Below are positions 1 through 12,733 of a stretch of DNA of 64,000 nt, piece by piece (position 1 is the stretch's first letter; every line of letters starts with the position of its first letter). The notes under the pieces are model-generated. The model made no database searches. It had not been told where the DNA came from and was given only the letters and a program-made list of their open reading frames with translations. The stretch is from the NCBI GenBank assembly GCA_020543525.1, contig JAHYIO010000003.1, positions 2,294,001 through 2,358,000 on the forward strand. The letters are read 5' to 3'. A program made the translations under genes and the position numbers. The DNA is from Coriolopsis trogii (lineage: Eukaryota > Basidiomycota > Agaricomycetes > Polyporales > Polyporaceae).

Positions 1-2227
1 GCGACATACGGTGCAGCTTTGCGTGGGCAGCACGCCACAAGCGCATTCAAGGCGGCCTGCCGTTTCTGGTCAAAGCCATCCAGATCGTAGTTATCCTGTA
101 AGCCGATGAACCCGTAGACGAGATTGACCGCATTTTCCTCTGACGCACGGAATCAGTCCCTGACAGGGCATGCAGTTACTGGAACAGATGACTTACCGAG
201 TTCGGTGCCATAACCACTCTTACGCCTGATCAGCTCCTCGGCAACATCGAGAGCGACTTCGATCTTGACCGCTGTGTTCTCCTCATTCTCGCTCTTGTTG
301 CCGCCAAGGCTTCTCACCAACTCCCCGAGCTGTGCAAGGTACACTGGTCGTGGTACCTTCTTGACACCCACTCCAAGCGTTGGATCTCGTTCTATCTCAA
401 CCAGCTCGGAGGGCGTGGGTGACGCTGAGCGCGAGGAAGCCGGCGAGGCGTAGCCCGTGAGTGAATCGTCCGAATCGTATCCCGAAGGAGGCAACTCCAT
501 CGTCGCCCCTGCTGACTGGCTGCCACTTGGAAGGTCGTCGACGGTCTGTGACGATTGCGCCACATTGGTCGACAGGATCTCTTCTTCGACGAGCTCGTCC
601 GCATCTGCGTCACATGCTTTGACGAGCTCTCTGAGTCTCCTGCACCAAGCCGTTCCCTCATCGTCTGCATCCCACTGCCCGAAATCGAGATTCTTGCCAG
701 CGGCGCGTGCAACCTCCTCGGCCACAAGCATGCCACATCTACGCACGGAGGGGTCCATGTGCGAGATGTAGGTCGAGATGGACGTGACAAACGGCGGAGA
801 CAAGGCGAGCTCATGAGCCGGGGACGGCGCCGGGAAGCAGCTCAAGGTGATGAGAAAGAGCGCAGTGAGGTCTAAGTCTGGTCAGCAATCCGCTTGACAT
901 GTTGACCGGAGAATTGAGGACTTACAGCGGTGTTGGGAAAGGAGCGAGTGTCTGACATGCTCCGCGTCCGTCCACAAGTCCACAATCTTGGATAGAAATG
1001 CTTCCAACCCTGCTGACGTATGTAAGCATCAGATTCGTCGCATTCTGCTCGGGACATCACCTTCTCTTGTCCTGCTGCCCAATTGTGCACCGGCAGCCCA
1101 ACAAGCGAACACCCTGGCATAGCCCACATCCCAGTTCCTTGCCAAAGAGACCGCACTGAAAGACTCAAAAATTTCTCCTTCGTTCTTGCTTAGAGGACCA
1201 AGTAGATGTTTCAAGAGCCGAGCGTCGCGTTTTACAATTGCTCTTGCATGGTCATTGGGATCCAGAGGGTCTTGGGGTGGCGTGAGCGAGGCAAAGAGAG
1301 AAGTCAAAATAGAGCGCAAATTCGTTGAAGATGGCAAGTTGGTGAGTACGTCAGACCATGAGGCAGAGTACTCGTGTGCATTGAGCGACAAGAAGCGGTT
1401 CCGGATGATAGGAAGTGTCGCCTGGAAGAATGAAGGCTGGGATGGAGACGTAGGCACGGATGAGGGGAAGACGCCCACATTGACAAGCTTCCCCACAAGA
1501 TACGCTATGGACGATTGAAGCGCTATGGAAACGTCAGGTCAAAGACAATGCAACTCGTACATGGAGTAGACTGACCTGGCGATCTCGAAGACGAAGAAGT
1601 GTAGACAAGTCTTTCTATGCGTATGCTCACGTCAGCGAAGTACGTTCCCTGTTCGAGTTCTGGAGGAATGTCTCTTCTGTCTCCCATGTAATTTGCAACT
1701 TTGGCGGGTATGCTAATGACCGTCCGCACGCAATCCTCCCAGGAGACGGATTGTCTGACACCTGCTCCAGAATGTACGATGGAGTGCAAAACATCGATGG
1801 GGTAAGCTTTGCAGAGCTTGGCTAGCAGCCGGACAGAGTAGTCTTTTAGCGATAAGGATAATATTGTAGAGTAGGCATACAGGGCTACTTGACCGGCTGC
1901 GGGAGAAGCGAAGGATATCGCATCAGGGCAGAAGTATTGCTCGACGAGCTCGTACTTGTGCTCCTGCAAGAGGACAGGCTCCCAAGTTGGGATCACATGC
2001 TCCAAGAGTGCTCTCTGGAGAAGAGGCAGGTGCCGCGCAATGTTGAAGCTTCCTGACGACAATACCGATTCGCCGTATTCATAGAAGGAAGGAGGCAAGA
2101 GGCCGATGCGAGCCAGGGGAGGCGCGAGGAGCGACAGTAGAGTAGGAAGATCAGACACCGGGGATTGAAGACGAGCGATTGTCTCCCGTATTTGCGCATG
2201 AATTGTTTCCAGGTATTCCGCAGACAT
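1..2227 (-). CDS. TEL2: TEL2/Clk2 telomere length regulator, 3' end off the window
   Basis: Tel2 is the scaffold of the TTT complex (Tel2-Tti1-Tti2), which with Hsp90 and R2TP helps mature the PIKK kinases (ATM, ATR, TOR). The start is placed at 2227 (protein begins MSAEYLETIHAQ), because the open frame upstream has no further support. Exons on the minus strand give a helical N-terminal part (2227-1580), a middle part (about 1510-1050, then a short exon near 1000-925 reading LSKIVDLWTD) and the conserved Tel2 C-terminal domain around 850-200, with DPSVRRCGMLVAEEVA, then an acidic Ser-rich linker (GYDSDDSLTGY). That linker lies where yeast and animal Tel2 carry CK2 phosphosites that bind R2TP; the link is inferred. 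The last visible exon (about 150-1, NLVYGFIGLQDNYDL) is still open at base 1, so the gene is truncated by the window. It is divergent from the next gene, with 155 bases between the starts. Family call is firm; exact exon limits are approximate. Confidence 0.85.
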
Positions 2228-2382
2228 ATAGAGGACGATCGCCAAAGCCGATGGTGGTAGAGGACAAGCTGGGTGGCGGAGGGCGCGCGCGTCGCAAATG
2301 CTCGTGACCGCGCCGCGCGCCCGGCAGCTTCGCAGGTCTGACGTCGTCCCTCTTCCTCCTCTTCCCCTTTGACCTCGGCGAC

Positions 2383-3083
2383 ATGACTGACAACTTCGCG
2401 GTCGCGGCAACAACACAGGCTCATGATGCGGATATAGAGTACTTCGTTCGCCGGGGGATGACGAAGGGCTATCAGTTGTTTTCTTTCCTGGCCCCTCCAG
2501 TCTACGCTGTCTTTGCCGTTTCGCGCTATGGGCGATCGCACCTTTCTGTGAACCGCATTTTGCGCGCGACATGGCTCGGAGGGTCCTTTGGTACGCTTGA
2601 GCTTCTGTGCCGCGGTGAACACGCGCTAACAGTCTGTCGCAGGTATCGTAGGAGGGGGAGCATTTGAGTATGCCAGGTCTGCCTACTCCAATCCGGAGAA
2701 AGTGAGGGTACGACGCTTCAAAACGGCTTACGACGTGAGTCCCTGTTTGTTATACTCCTATAAGCATACCATGTATCTTTCCCTCCTCCAGACTGCGTCA
2801 GTACGGGCGGACGACCATTCCACCATCGGTAGTATCATATTCGCGGTCATCACGCCCGCCTTATTCTGGAAACGGGCGAACAGCCTCAACTGTACGTCCA
2901 TCTTCTTTCAGTGCAGCACGTATATTTGCTGAAAAAGCACCCTCAGTGATTCTTGGAGGCGCGGGTATCGGTTCTTCAATCGGTCTCATTGCACACCACG
3001 TAAGGACAGCGACTGGAGACCCTGCACCGGTAATCCCCCTTCCCGAACTACCACCTTCAACCAGCACAGAGAACCCTCATTGA
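2383..3083 (+). CDS. Small Gly-rich predicted membrane protein, unknown function
   Basis: Spliced protein of 178 residues from four exons: 2383-2590, 2643-2734, 2792-2891 and 2947-3083. The frame stays intact and all introns are GT-AG. Residues about 30-50 (LFSFLAPPVYAVFAV) form one hydrophobic segment. A second is the glycine-rich stretch LGGSFGIVGGGAFEYA, a third is STIGSIIFAVITPALFW, and a fourth is LILGGAGIGSSIGLIAHH near the C-terminus. Glycine-rich paired membrane helices of this kind recall Tim17/Tim22-type or other mitochondrial inner-membrane proteins, but I do not recognise the family and make no functional claim. The C-terminus is proline-rich and soluble. It shares a 155-base promoter region with TEL2 and is convergent with the Hook gene downstream. 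Codon use and intron size match the neighbours, so it is very probably a real gene. Confidence 0.7.
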
Positions 3084-3577
3084 CGGCAGCAGAGCAAGCG
3101 ATGAGCATACCAGGGCAGTGCTCTCGTTATTACGATTTAACCACGACTCTCTCCCATTGTCTCTTCTTCCCCAACTCACGTTACCTACCCTGCAACAATC
3201 GAGCAATTCGTCACCGGCAATGATAACGGCCAGATTCCAACGTTGGCAGTGGACATCCAGAGGCTCACCTACTTGCTCATCTCATCTAAGGCCTCGTTCT
3301 CATGGCCCTTTCTGCCCCGTGGCTCATAAGTCCATACCAGCACAAACATGGGCAGGATGTACTTCCATGTCCCGCCCCCGGTGGGGTGACAACGCCCGAA
3401 CGCGAAGTGTTCCAGTAGCTATAGAGGCATGACAATTCCATGGAAACAGTAGTGAATGCGATGCATACATGCGAGTGAGCCGACCAAGTTGAGTCGTGGA
3501 TAGCCAAAAAAAGTGTACGTGAGGTTTCCAATAGTGTAGAGTGGGAGACAAATCGGAACCGAGGATGTAATCCATGC
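3084..3577. other. Convergent 3' region, no gene seen
   Basis: About 490 bases between two stop codons facing each other (the small membrane protein and the Hook gene). Open frames here are short, lack plausible introns and show no recognisable protein. It probably holds the two 3' untranslated regions. Confidence 0.6.
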
Positions 3578-6500
3578 TTATCGGCGGAGCATGGGACCGA
3601 GCTGTGCGGAATAAGGTCAGTAATACGGGAAAATGTGCTGTAGAATCTGGTATTACATTTTGCCGTTGCTGCTTGAGCCAGCTTGTGGGCTCTGGCTTGG
3701 TTTGTTGCTTCGCGTACCCCAGTTGCTCTCTCGCGGTTCCCATACCCATGGTGTGAATGACACTCAACATGAGAGCTTGTTCTCTCCTGTATCGGTTCTG
3801 TGCGTCGACCAGCTGCCTCTGTTACGTTGAACATCAGCGGCGGCCACAGTCAGTTAGAGGGGAGGGGTAGGAGGGAGAAAGTCTGACCTTCGAACGAACA
3901 AGATCTTCCTTGTAGATCTCGATTTGAGACCGATAGCTGTTTTCGGCCTCCTCGAAGGCTCCCTATCACGAACGTCAGTATTGGCACTACTTGAGACCTG
4001 ACTTGTCAACTCACAGCGGGAATGCCGCCGACACTCTTGGCATGCTCCTCCTTGAAGAGCTTGTCTTGCTGCTTGATGAACTGGATGTATCACAGCGAGG
4101 ATTAGCATCGTGCAGCCTGCAACCTCGCAAGAGAGGAACATACAGCCTTGGCCTTGACCAACTTCTCCTGAGCAGTCTTGTACTGCTCCTTGAGGCTGAC
4201 ATTCTCCTCGTGCAACGCCAACATGCGCTGCTTGATATCCTCCGGTACATCCTTGCCCGAGAGTGATGCACGAAGATCGCTGAGGTAACATGAGTACTTG
4301 CCCAGTATCATCTCCGTCGGGAGCTTTCTCACCCGATGGCTCGCTCGCGCTGGAGCATCCTGTCCCGCTGGTCGATGCCCTCGCTCTGAAGGTTGACCTT
4401 CTCAAGGAGCAGACCGTTGATCTGCTCCAGCTGCATCTTGTTCTTATCCGCAAGCTCCTTAATCTGGTTCCGGAGGCGGTCGACCTCGGCTTCGAGCTCA
4501 GCCTTGTCCTCGTTTACGGACTCGCGGAGAGTCTTGAGGATGTCGAGTTGATCACGATTGACCAGTGTCACTGGTTGTCCATGTCAACGTGAGCAATCAG
4601 GGGAAATAAACGCTTTGAGGCTTACAGTCTGACTTCGCGATCGTGAGCTCCTTGGACATCGTCTCGAATTTGACTTCGAGCTCCGTGTGCTCGTTCCGGA
4701 GCTTGTCAAGTTCATCGACAGTCTCGTTCAAGCGCTGTCGCAAGGCAATTGCGGCCTCGGCACTGTCGGTCAGGTCAGGACTCTGCATGCGATAAGTCTG
4801 GTTCCTGAACTAGCTTACCCATCGCCCATCGACTTGCCGCTCCGGATTTCTTCGAGATTGTTTTGCAGCGTGAGCTTCTCGCGATGCACAGCGAGGTAGT
4901 CGGCTTCATAGCGCGCTTTCATGCGATTGGCGTCTTCCAAGAGGTTCTCCAGGACAAGGACCCGGCTAGCATCCGCTTCATTCTTGCGCACAGCCTCGAG
5001 CTCACGCTGAAGTTTCCGCACTTGGAGCTTCAAATCGGTCATCGTGGTACCTGTCAGGGCAGTGTCAAGCTCTTCCCCAAGGCCTCCGACGTCGTCATCG
5101 ACATCAACGTCAGCTGCCGCATCCCCGTTGCCAAGCAGCTCAGCTTCCGTGAACTCTGTCATGTTGGCGGTGGGTTCGCCGTCTGCTGGTTGTGGTCGTG
5201 CACGCGACGCCGCGACTGGCCGTTGTGAGGTGAGCTCGAGCTCGCGAACACGCTCCTGGTAGAGTTCGAGGGTCTCTGAGTCCTTCTCGCGCTCCTCCTG
5301 GGTCATCTTGAGCTTCGTCTTCGTCTGCTCGAGTTCGAACCTCAAGGTGTCAATCTCCTTCCTACCAGCCGATGCCTTGGTTTCGAGCTCTGCAATTTGA
5401 GACTTGTACGATTCCATGAGGGGCTTGAAGGCAGCGACTTTGCGGTACTCTTCTTCGAGCGCAGCGTTCTTGTCGACGAGGTCCGCATTTTGCTTCTCCA
5501 GGGCCTACCATTCGTGTGAGTCATACTCACAGAGAATTCTGATGTTCTATGTCTCTCAATTACCTTGACCTGCTGTCGCATATCCGCAGCTTCTTGCAAC
5601 TTCTTCTTGTACTTCTCCATAACGTTCTCGGTTTTCTGGAGCTTGTCTGCCGCATGACGGTACCTGTGAAAGGTGAGATGCCAGGCTTATAACGACCAGG
5701 TAAGGGTGACTAACTCGTCTAGTTGGTCCTTCAGACGCATAGCTTCGTCCGCCTTCGCCTGAAGTTCGTCCACTTTACGTGTCAGATCGGTTACTAGGTT
5801 GGTCTGCTTGTCAAGCTCCGATTCCGCCATCGCGAGGTTGTCTTCGCTCTTCTGGCTGAAATTTCGTTGAGGGACAGCAAACGTACCGAGAGGGAGATAC
5901 GCACAGGTCAGCACGCAAGCGGTCAATCTCGCCCCGAAGCATAGCATCTCCTCGGCTGTCCACTCGCTTGCTACTGCTGTCTACCTCGCGTTGCGCTTGT
6001 CGCAGCTGGGCCAAGGCATCGTCCTTCTCGGACACGACGTCGTCATAGTTCGTTTGCAGTTGACGGTGTTCTTCTAGCAGTGTCTGATATACTTTCTCCA
6101 ATGTCTCCTTCTCCGATAGTATTCGACTACGTTCTGATTGGATGTGATAGTAGTGGTCGTCCCTGGACCAGTGCAGCAATCGGTGAATAGAACCTCCTTG
6201 GGCTTAACGCGTACGGCAACGCACTCGGTCATGCTGACTTCCATTCCGGCATCCGCTGAGCTCCTTGCCTTGTTCATAATCTACACGCTAATGATCTGAA
6301 TCGAAACGACATCGCATGCGGCAGGTGTACACACCTGTTCGATGACTCTCATGAGCGAGTGCTGCTCCGACTCTGTCAATTTCTGTATCCGCTCGATAAT
6401 CTCCTGATTGTTCTCGCATTGGACAGCAATAGCAATGGTCAAGCGGCACATCATGAGTGTAGCAGAGACATTGTAGTCCTTCGCGACTGCTTGTAAGTCG

Positions 6501-6852
6501 GGTACCTCCAGGGCACTCGCCGGTTGGTGTAGGACCTCGGAGAAGTACTGGGTCATAAGCCGAAAAAGCCTCTTCAGCGAGCTGAAGCGCAACACCCAGT
6601 TGTCTGAAGGTTGCGCCGAGGGCCGTGTAGGCTGCCGGAAGTAGTCCGCATCGCTAGGATAACGCGTCAATTCGACGAAAGCCGGGGAGTTACTGAGGAG
6701 AGCAATCCGAATACTCACACAATAGAGAGGATTTCGAAAAGGGCAGCACCATCCGACAAGTCCGCGATAGTAGTAACAGGGCGTGCAAGGTCGAAGGTGG
6801 CGAAGAATGAGAAGAAGGCATTCAACTCCTTCTTCTGCGAGTCGACAGACAT
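3578..6852 (-). CDS. hok1: Hook-family cargo adaptor for dynein
   Basis: Hook proteins link dynein-dynactin (and in fungi kinesin-3) to early endosomes. The start at 6852 gives MSVDSQKKELNAFFSFF. The HOOK N-terminal (calponin-like) domain covers roughly residues 1-160 (LFEILSIV, NWVLRFSSLKRLF, VPDLQAVAKDYN, ENNQEIIERIQKLTESEQ). The centre is a long coiled coil spread over many exons (6180-3990), with an acidic insert (ADVDVDDDVGG) near 5100. The C-terminal motif AQNRYRREQALMLSVIHTMG near 3800-3750 matches the conserved end of Hook proteins. The last intron (donor after the codons for KQQRQN, branch TACTGAC, acceptor CGCACAG) joins a short final exon ending LGPMLRR at 3578; without that splice the frame would run on into unrelated sequence. 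The gene is divergent from the RNA cyclase gene (289 bases). The symbol follows the Ustilago usage. Confidence 0.88.
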
Positions 6853-7099
6853 GGCTGGGCTGCTGGTCTAGATCGAAGGGTATATGCCGGCCAGGTATAA
6901 TGCAGTCAAGACCAAGAGACAAGAGGGTGTAATTCCACGCGGGAAGCTGCCCGCAGTGATGAGTGTAGAGAAGAAGCCAATGTCTGTACCATCTCGTGCG
7001 CACTGCGCACCGACAACTCCGGCGAGCGCTGCCGCAGCTGTCCTTCACCATCATCATGACTCCCTGCAGTGCTCCTCCTGCGCACATAAATCGGCTTGA

Positions 7100-8395
<1,296 letters not shown>

Positions 8396-9521
8396 CGAGG
8401 CGTTTCTTCCCTTTATGCAGATTCTGTACAGGATTTTGCCCAACACTGAAGGCACGTCGGCATTCCTCATCACGGCTTTTGCGCTTGCACGGTATCACGT
8501 CCAGTTTCGTCTTGCTGAACACGAACACAACCACGACACGACCTTCGCGCCTCCTCAAGCGCGCAGCACCAGCATAGACTTGAAGGCGATCGCGCGCGCC
8601 ACGTACCCACCCCGCACACGATCGAACAGCCCCTGACACTGACAGTATGCACCAGAACCTTAAAATCCCTTTCCCCGATGTCTATCTAGACGCACATCGT
8701 CATACACGCCGGGAGTGCCCTGCTCGAGCAATGTAAGGTCCATTGTCCGGAAGAACGAGCGTCCCCCCGTCAGGAATGATGCCCGTCATATGCAGTTGTA
8801 GGTCCCTGTTGACCCATACTGAGATCTTGGGCGCTATGAACAATTTCAAGAGATTAGCAGCCTCCCTCCCTCCCTCCGTGCGCAGTCGGGCGCTGCGTAC
8901 TAGCCACTACTAAGCTACATGGTCGAATCTTGAGACTCCGACATGCGAAAGATATCGACGTCGAGGAGAGTCACTCGAGAGCTGTGCAGCTGTTGTGCTC
9001 TACGAATGCAACTGACCCCTAGCGCGCGATAGCGGGCCCCTGTGCAAGCACAAAACAACGATCACGCGCCCTCGCCCGGCGACGACAACGCAGGAGGTGA
9101 GGTTCTCGGAAGAGGGTTGCATTCCTGCTGATTACTTGTACATGCTCCGAACCAAAAAGTAGAAACGCCGAGTAAGTAAGCTACACATCTCCAAGGAACG
9201 GGAAGAGACCTCCAGTAAAGACCGAATGCGAAACGTGGAAAGGAAAAAAAACGTCGGCGGATTTCCAAGCTGAAAGAACAGGCCGCGGAGCGCCGCATTA
9301 CGAGCATCATACACCGCGCCAGGATCAAGGAGCGCGCTGGCGCGGGGTCATCGCCCAACCAGACCGAAACAAGAAGCCGAAACAAAACTGAACACCGGAC
9401 CCGAAAGAGTGGAAGAAGATAAGTTTGTGTGATGTCTCTGAACGTCGGCGAATCGTGAAGGCGCGTGAGCCGCGTGAAGGCCGTAACAAAGGTGAGAACA
9501 GAATAATTGTTGCACCCAAGG
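8396..9521. other. 1.1-kb gap between convergent genes, no gene supported
   Basis: Between the stop of RTCA and the stop of the GH13 gene. It contains a short CCCT/CCTC repeat near 8864-8876 and a 73-codon open frame at 8415-8636 with no recognisable content. A minus-strand open stretch at 8700-8834 (reads GIIPDGGTLVLPDNGPYIAR) looks protein-like but has no start or partner exons that I can find. Long 3' untranslated regions or a gene remnant are possible. Confidence 0.5.
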
Positions 9522-11827
9522 CTATAGTGCCCATAGGCTCGCGACGCTCATGATGAGACCTGCGACGAGCGCGAGGGGCATCGCCGACGTCGAGAGCTGC
9601 GCAGGCGCGCCGTTCTCGTCGCTGGAGCCTTGTGAGCCCTTGGTCGCCGTCTGTGTGGACGCAAGGGCGTGGCCGCAGAGTCCCGAGCCCGGCAGCTTGC
9701 TGTCGGGCACAAGGACGACAGGGACACCTCCTAGAGAGTAGTCGACGTAGATGGAACCCCCACTGCCGACGGCGTGCTGCTTGCAGGAGATGATACTGCG
9801 CGCAAGAGAATCAGTCCAAGTGCTGACACCATGGTACGTATTTCACGTACTCGGTCGTCGATATACTGTTTGCCCAGGACGTCTTTGCGGCCATACTGGC
9901 ATTCTGCGGCTACAGGGAGTGAACAGATGAGAACACGACTGCCGAGTATGGGCTTGCAAACTCACGGGTGAGCCGATGTTCGTTAAAACAGTCACGATAT
10001 CGCCTTTCGAGAATACAATGCCCTTGTCGGTCTGTTCCAACACTTCCATAGGAGTCGTCACCCAGTCCGAAGTGCTGTTGATCATGAAGTTGCGGAGCTA
10101 GACTCGTGTGAGTTGATATCCATTTGTGGCCTTCTTGAGAAGGGAACATACCATGTTGAGCTTCGTGATGAGGTTGTAACTGGTCGTGTTCTCGTACTTA
10201 GAGGGCCAGAGCGGCTCACGATTCATCTGACAGACGGGATCAGTTAGGGCTGGCAGGTGACAGAATGCGGGAACGTGACTGACAGGATCAGCGTTGCCGT
10301 TGAAACCCTGCTCCTGACCATAGTACACGATGGGTATACCGTCAGACATAAAGCTGAAGATCATCGCGTTCCACAGGCTCTGCGGGTCGACCGACAGAGA
10401 AGCCCAGCGGGGAGTGTCCTGGTTTTCCAGGAAGTTTCCAAGTAGCGTAGGGTCCTAATAATGGTGGAACGAGAGTCGTCAATCTAGCTCAGCCGTGCGA
10501 GATGGGTACGCCTTACCGTCGACTTCGTCTTGATCTGAGCGATCATGTCGGCGACAGCGCTCATGTTCTGAGGGCCAGGGATGGTGAAAGCTTCAACCAA
10601 AGCACTGTACATCGGGTAGTTGAGGATGGCATCGAGGGAGTCCGAGCCCTGGTATTGCAGCGCCTTGCTGTACGGCCATCAGCCCGAACCGGAGTGGTGA
10701 TAGCAGAAGAATTCGAACGTACCCAGCATCGGCGTCGAAGACCTCACCAATACAGTACACACCTGCCGCTCCGCAGAATTGGGGCCAGAAGTCCTTGTTC
10801 ACATGCCTGGAACGCTATTATCATCTGAATGGCCTTGAAGGAGAAAATAACGTACTTCGCAGCTACGTGGGATAACGTCGGCATGATTAGTGGAGCTGTT
10901 CTCATATTAGGCTCATCCAGTGGGAAGCCTACCATCAATACGGAGACCATCAATCTTGAACTCTTGGACAAGAGCCTTGATCCATGTAGTATATGCAGAG
11001 ACAACGGCGGGATCCTGGGTGTTCACATCCGGAAGAGTGACCTTGGTGTCACCAAGCCAGCAGTTTTGCTCGCTGCTGGTGTTGCCCCACTGAATCGGGC
11101 AGTACGGGTGATACTGGGACTATAGTTCGGATGGAAAGGAAGATCAGTCTTCCAGTGTTGGTGATAGCACATGAACTGTCGAACCTTATCCTTGAACATG
11201 TAGGTTGACAGATCTGGGTTCGTGTCCAATGCCATTACGTTGTTGACAACAACGTCGACCATGAGGAACCTGATGATATGTCAGATATGCTCACAAAGGG
11301 CGGTGGTGTTGTTGTGCACATACATTCCACGGCGGTGCAGTTCGTCCGACAGAGCCTTGAGGTCGTCGGCCGTGCCGAAGCGGGAGTTGAGCTTCGTTGC
11401 GTCCGCGATCCAGTACCCATGGTAGGGATCACCGTAGGGTGTGCGGGGACCCTCATAGTTCTGGGATACGGGGCTGATCCAGACTAGGGACCAGGAGAAA
11501 GGGCTTGGACATGAAGACCAGCAGGATATTGCGTCTAGACGTACTGGCAGTGAACCCCGCGTTCTGGATGTAGTCAAGGTTGTCCTTGATGGTTTTCCAA
11601 GTACCGCCGCAAATGGCCTGCTTAGCAGGGTCACAGGCGGTCGGGTCGGCTCCCGCAGGGAGCGCGTAACGGTCAGTTATGACCCTGGGGACGCATTGAG
11701 GAGTAATCGTGAGCGGGGGGGCGGTGGGGGCTCACTGGTATATGGACCGTTTCCTCCATTCTTCGGCGGTCGCGGCGTAGGCGGCAGTGAAGAGCGAGGC
11801 GGAGAGAAGAAGGTTGAGGAGATGCAT
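9522..11827 (-). CDS. GPI-anchored GH13 protein, AgtA-like alpha-glucanotransferase
   Basis: A secreted GH13 (fungal alpha-amylase-like) protein. It starts at 11827 with a signal peptide ([18 protein letters not shown]). The fold is complete: [23 protein letters not shown], the nucleophile in DGLRIDAAKH, the acid/base Glu in YCIGEVFD, and the transition-state Asp in FLENQDTPR. Two active-site histidines of true alpha-amylases are replaced: conserved region I reads DVVVNNVM (Asn for His) and region IV reads ENQD (Gln for His). The C-terminus has a Ser/Thr-rich stretch and then a hydrophobic tail ([18 protein letters not shown]) typical of a GPI signal. Aspergillus niger AgtA/AgtB are GPI-anchored GH13 proteins lacking conserved residues; they act as 4-alpha-glucanotransferases and affect the cell wall. 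By analogy this protein may process wall alpha-glucan. At least nine exons are present, one only 7 bases long (10856-10862). It is divergent from TMA7. Confidence 0.85.
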
Positions 11828-12733
11828 CTTGAGTGGTATTCGGAGTATTGGGTATCTCTCAGAGTATGCAAGGAGAGAGTCCTGGAGCCTGGCGGGCGGC
11901 GGGTTTAAAAGAGAGTGGGCTCAGCGATGCCGAGGGTGATGAGGGTGCGACCCGGGAGAAACTCGCGAGGAGCGAGGTAGCTGCAGGAATAGCCCGGCGG
12001 GAGGTTGAGGTAAACGGAGGAGAGAAGAGGGAGAGACGGCCAGCTCGCGTTGGGTTGTCCGCGGGATAAGTTAGGGATAAATAAACGGAGAGAGAATCCG
12101 GGCAAGGAAGATCCTGGGCGAGGTTGAACGGGCGGGTGACCCGGGCTTGCCGACACGCGATCGACGTCCTTCCTCTTCGGGCTGCTCACCACCCCTTCCA
12201 CAGCCACTGCAGCCAGCCCCACAGCTTCCCCACACAGACGCTTGGCCTCCTGACAGTCCTCTGACGCCCTCCCTCTGTCTCCGTTTGTACGCCCATACCC
12301 TCTCCCTGCCTGCAGACGGAGCTCTGCTCAGTCGTCCTCTCCGTTGACGACCCGTTTCAGGTCCAGATTCCGAAGAGTTCTTGGCGGGCCGATGGCATGG
12401 TTCCTGGACACGAGGTTGGCTGATTTCTCGTTTCCATGGTCATTTTGGGCCGTCCTGAGAGGGAGAAGTCCCCGTATGGGACTTGTATTAACACATCCCG
12501 CGTGGCGTTATTAGGGATTTAACAGTAAGCCTGGCCTAGGCCTCGGTTAACTGCGCATTTTACCTTTCCCTATTGGCTGGCAAATGCCTCCGGTCAGCCG
12601 GTGACGTTTCGTCCCTGCGGTTATATTCGGAGGAATCCGGGCCGGCTCGAGTTTTGCCTGACCTGTTCCGCCAGGATAAGTCATCGTCTGCACTTCAACT
12701 CCGGGCGTCTTCGTCATCTGCACTCACACAACC
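11828..12733. promoter_or_regulatory. 900-bp divergent promoter region of the GH13 gene and TMA7
   Basis: No gene is seen. On the GH13 side a TTTAAA-type element lies about 80 bases upstream of its start (near 11905). On the TMA7 side an ATTGG (inverse CCAAT) box lies at 12572-12576, and the last 100 bases before the TMA7 start are pyrimidine-rich, as is common in basidiomycete promoters. The open frames across it are low-complexity and unsupported. Confidence 0.5.

Noticed and set aside
9522..11827. Simple alpha-amylase label
   Set aside because: Both active-site histidines are replaced and a GPI signal is present, so an AgtA-like transferase is more likely.
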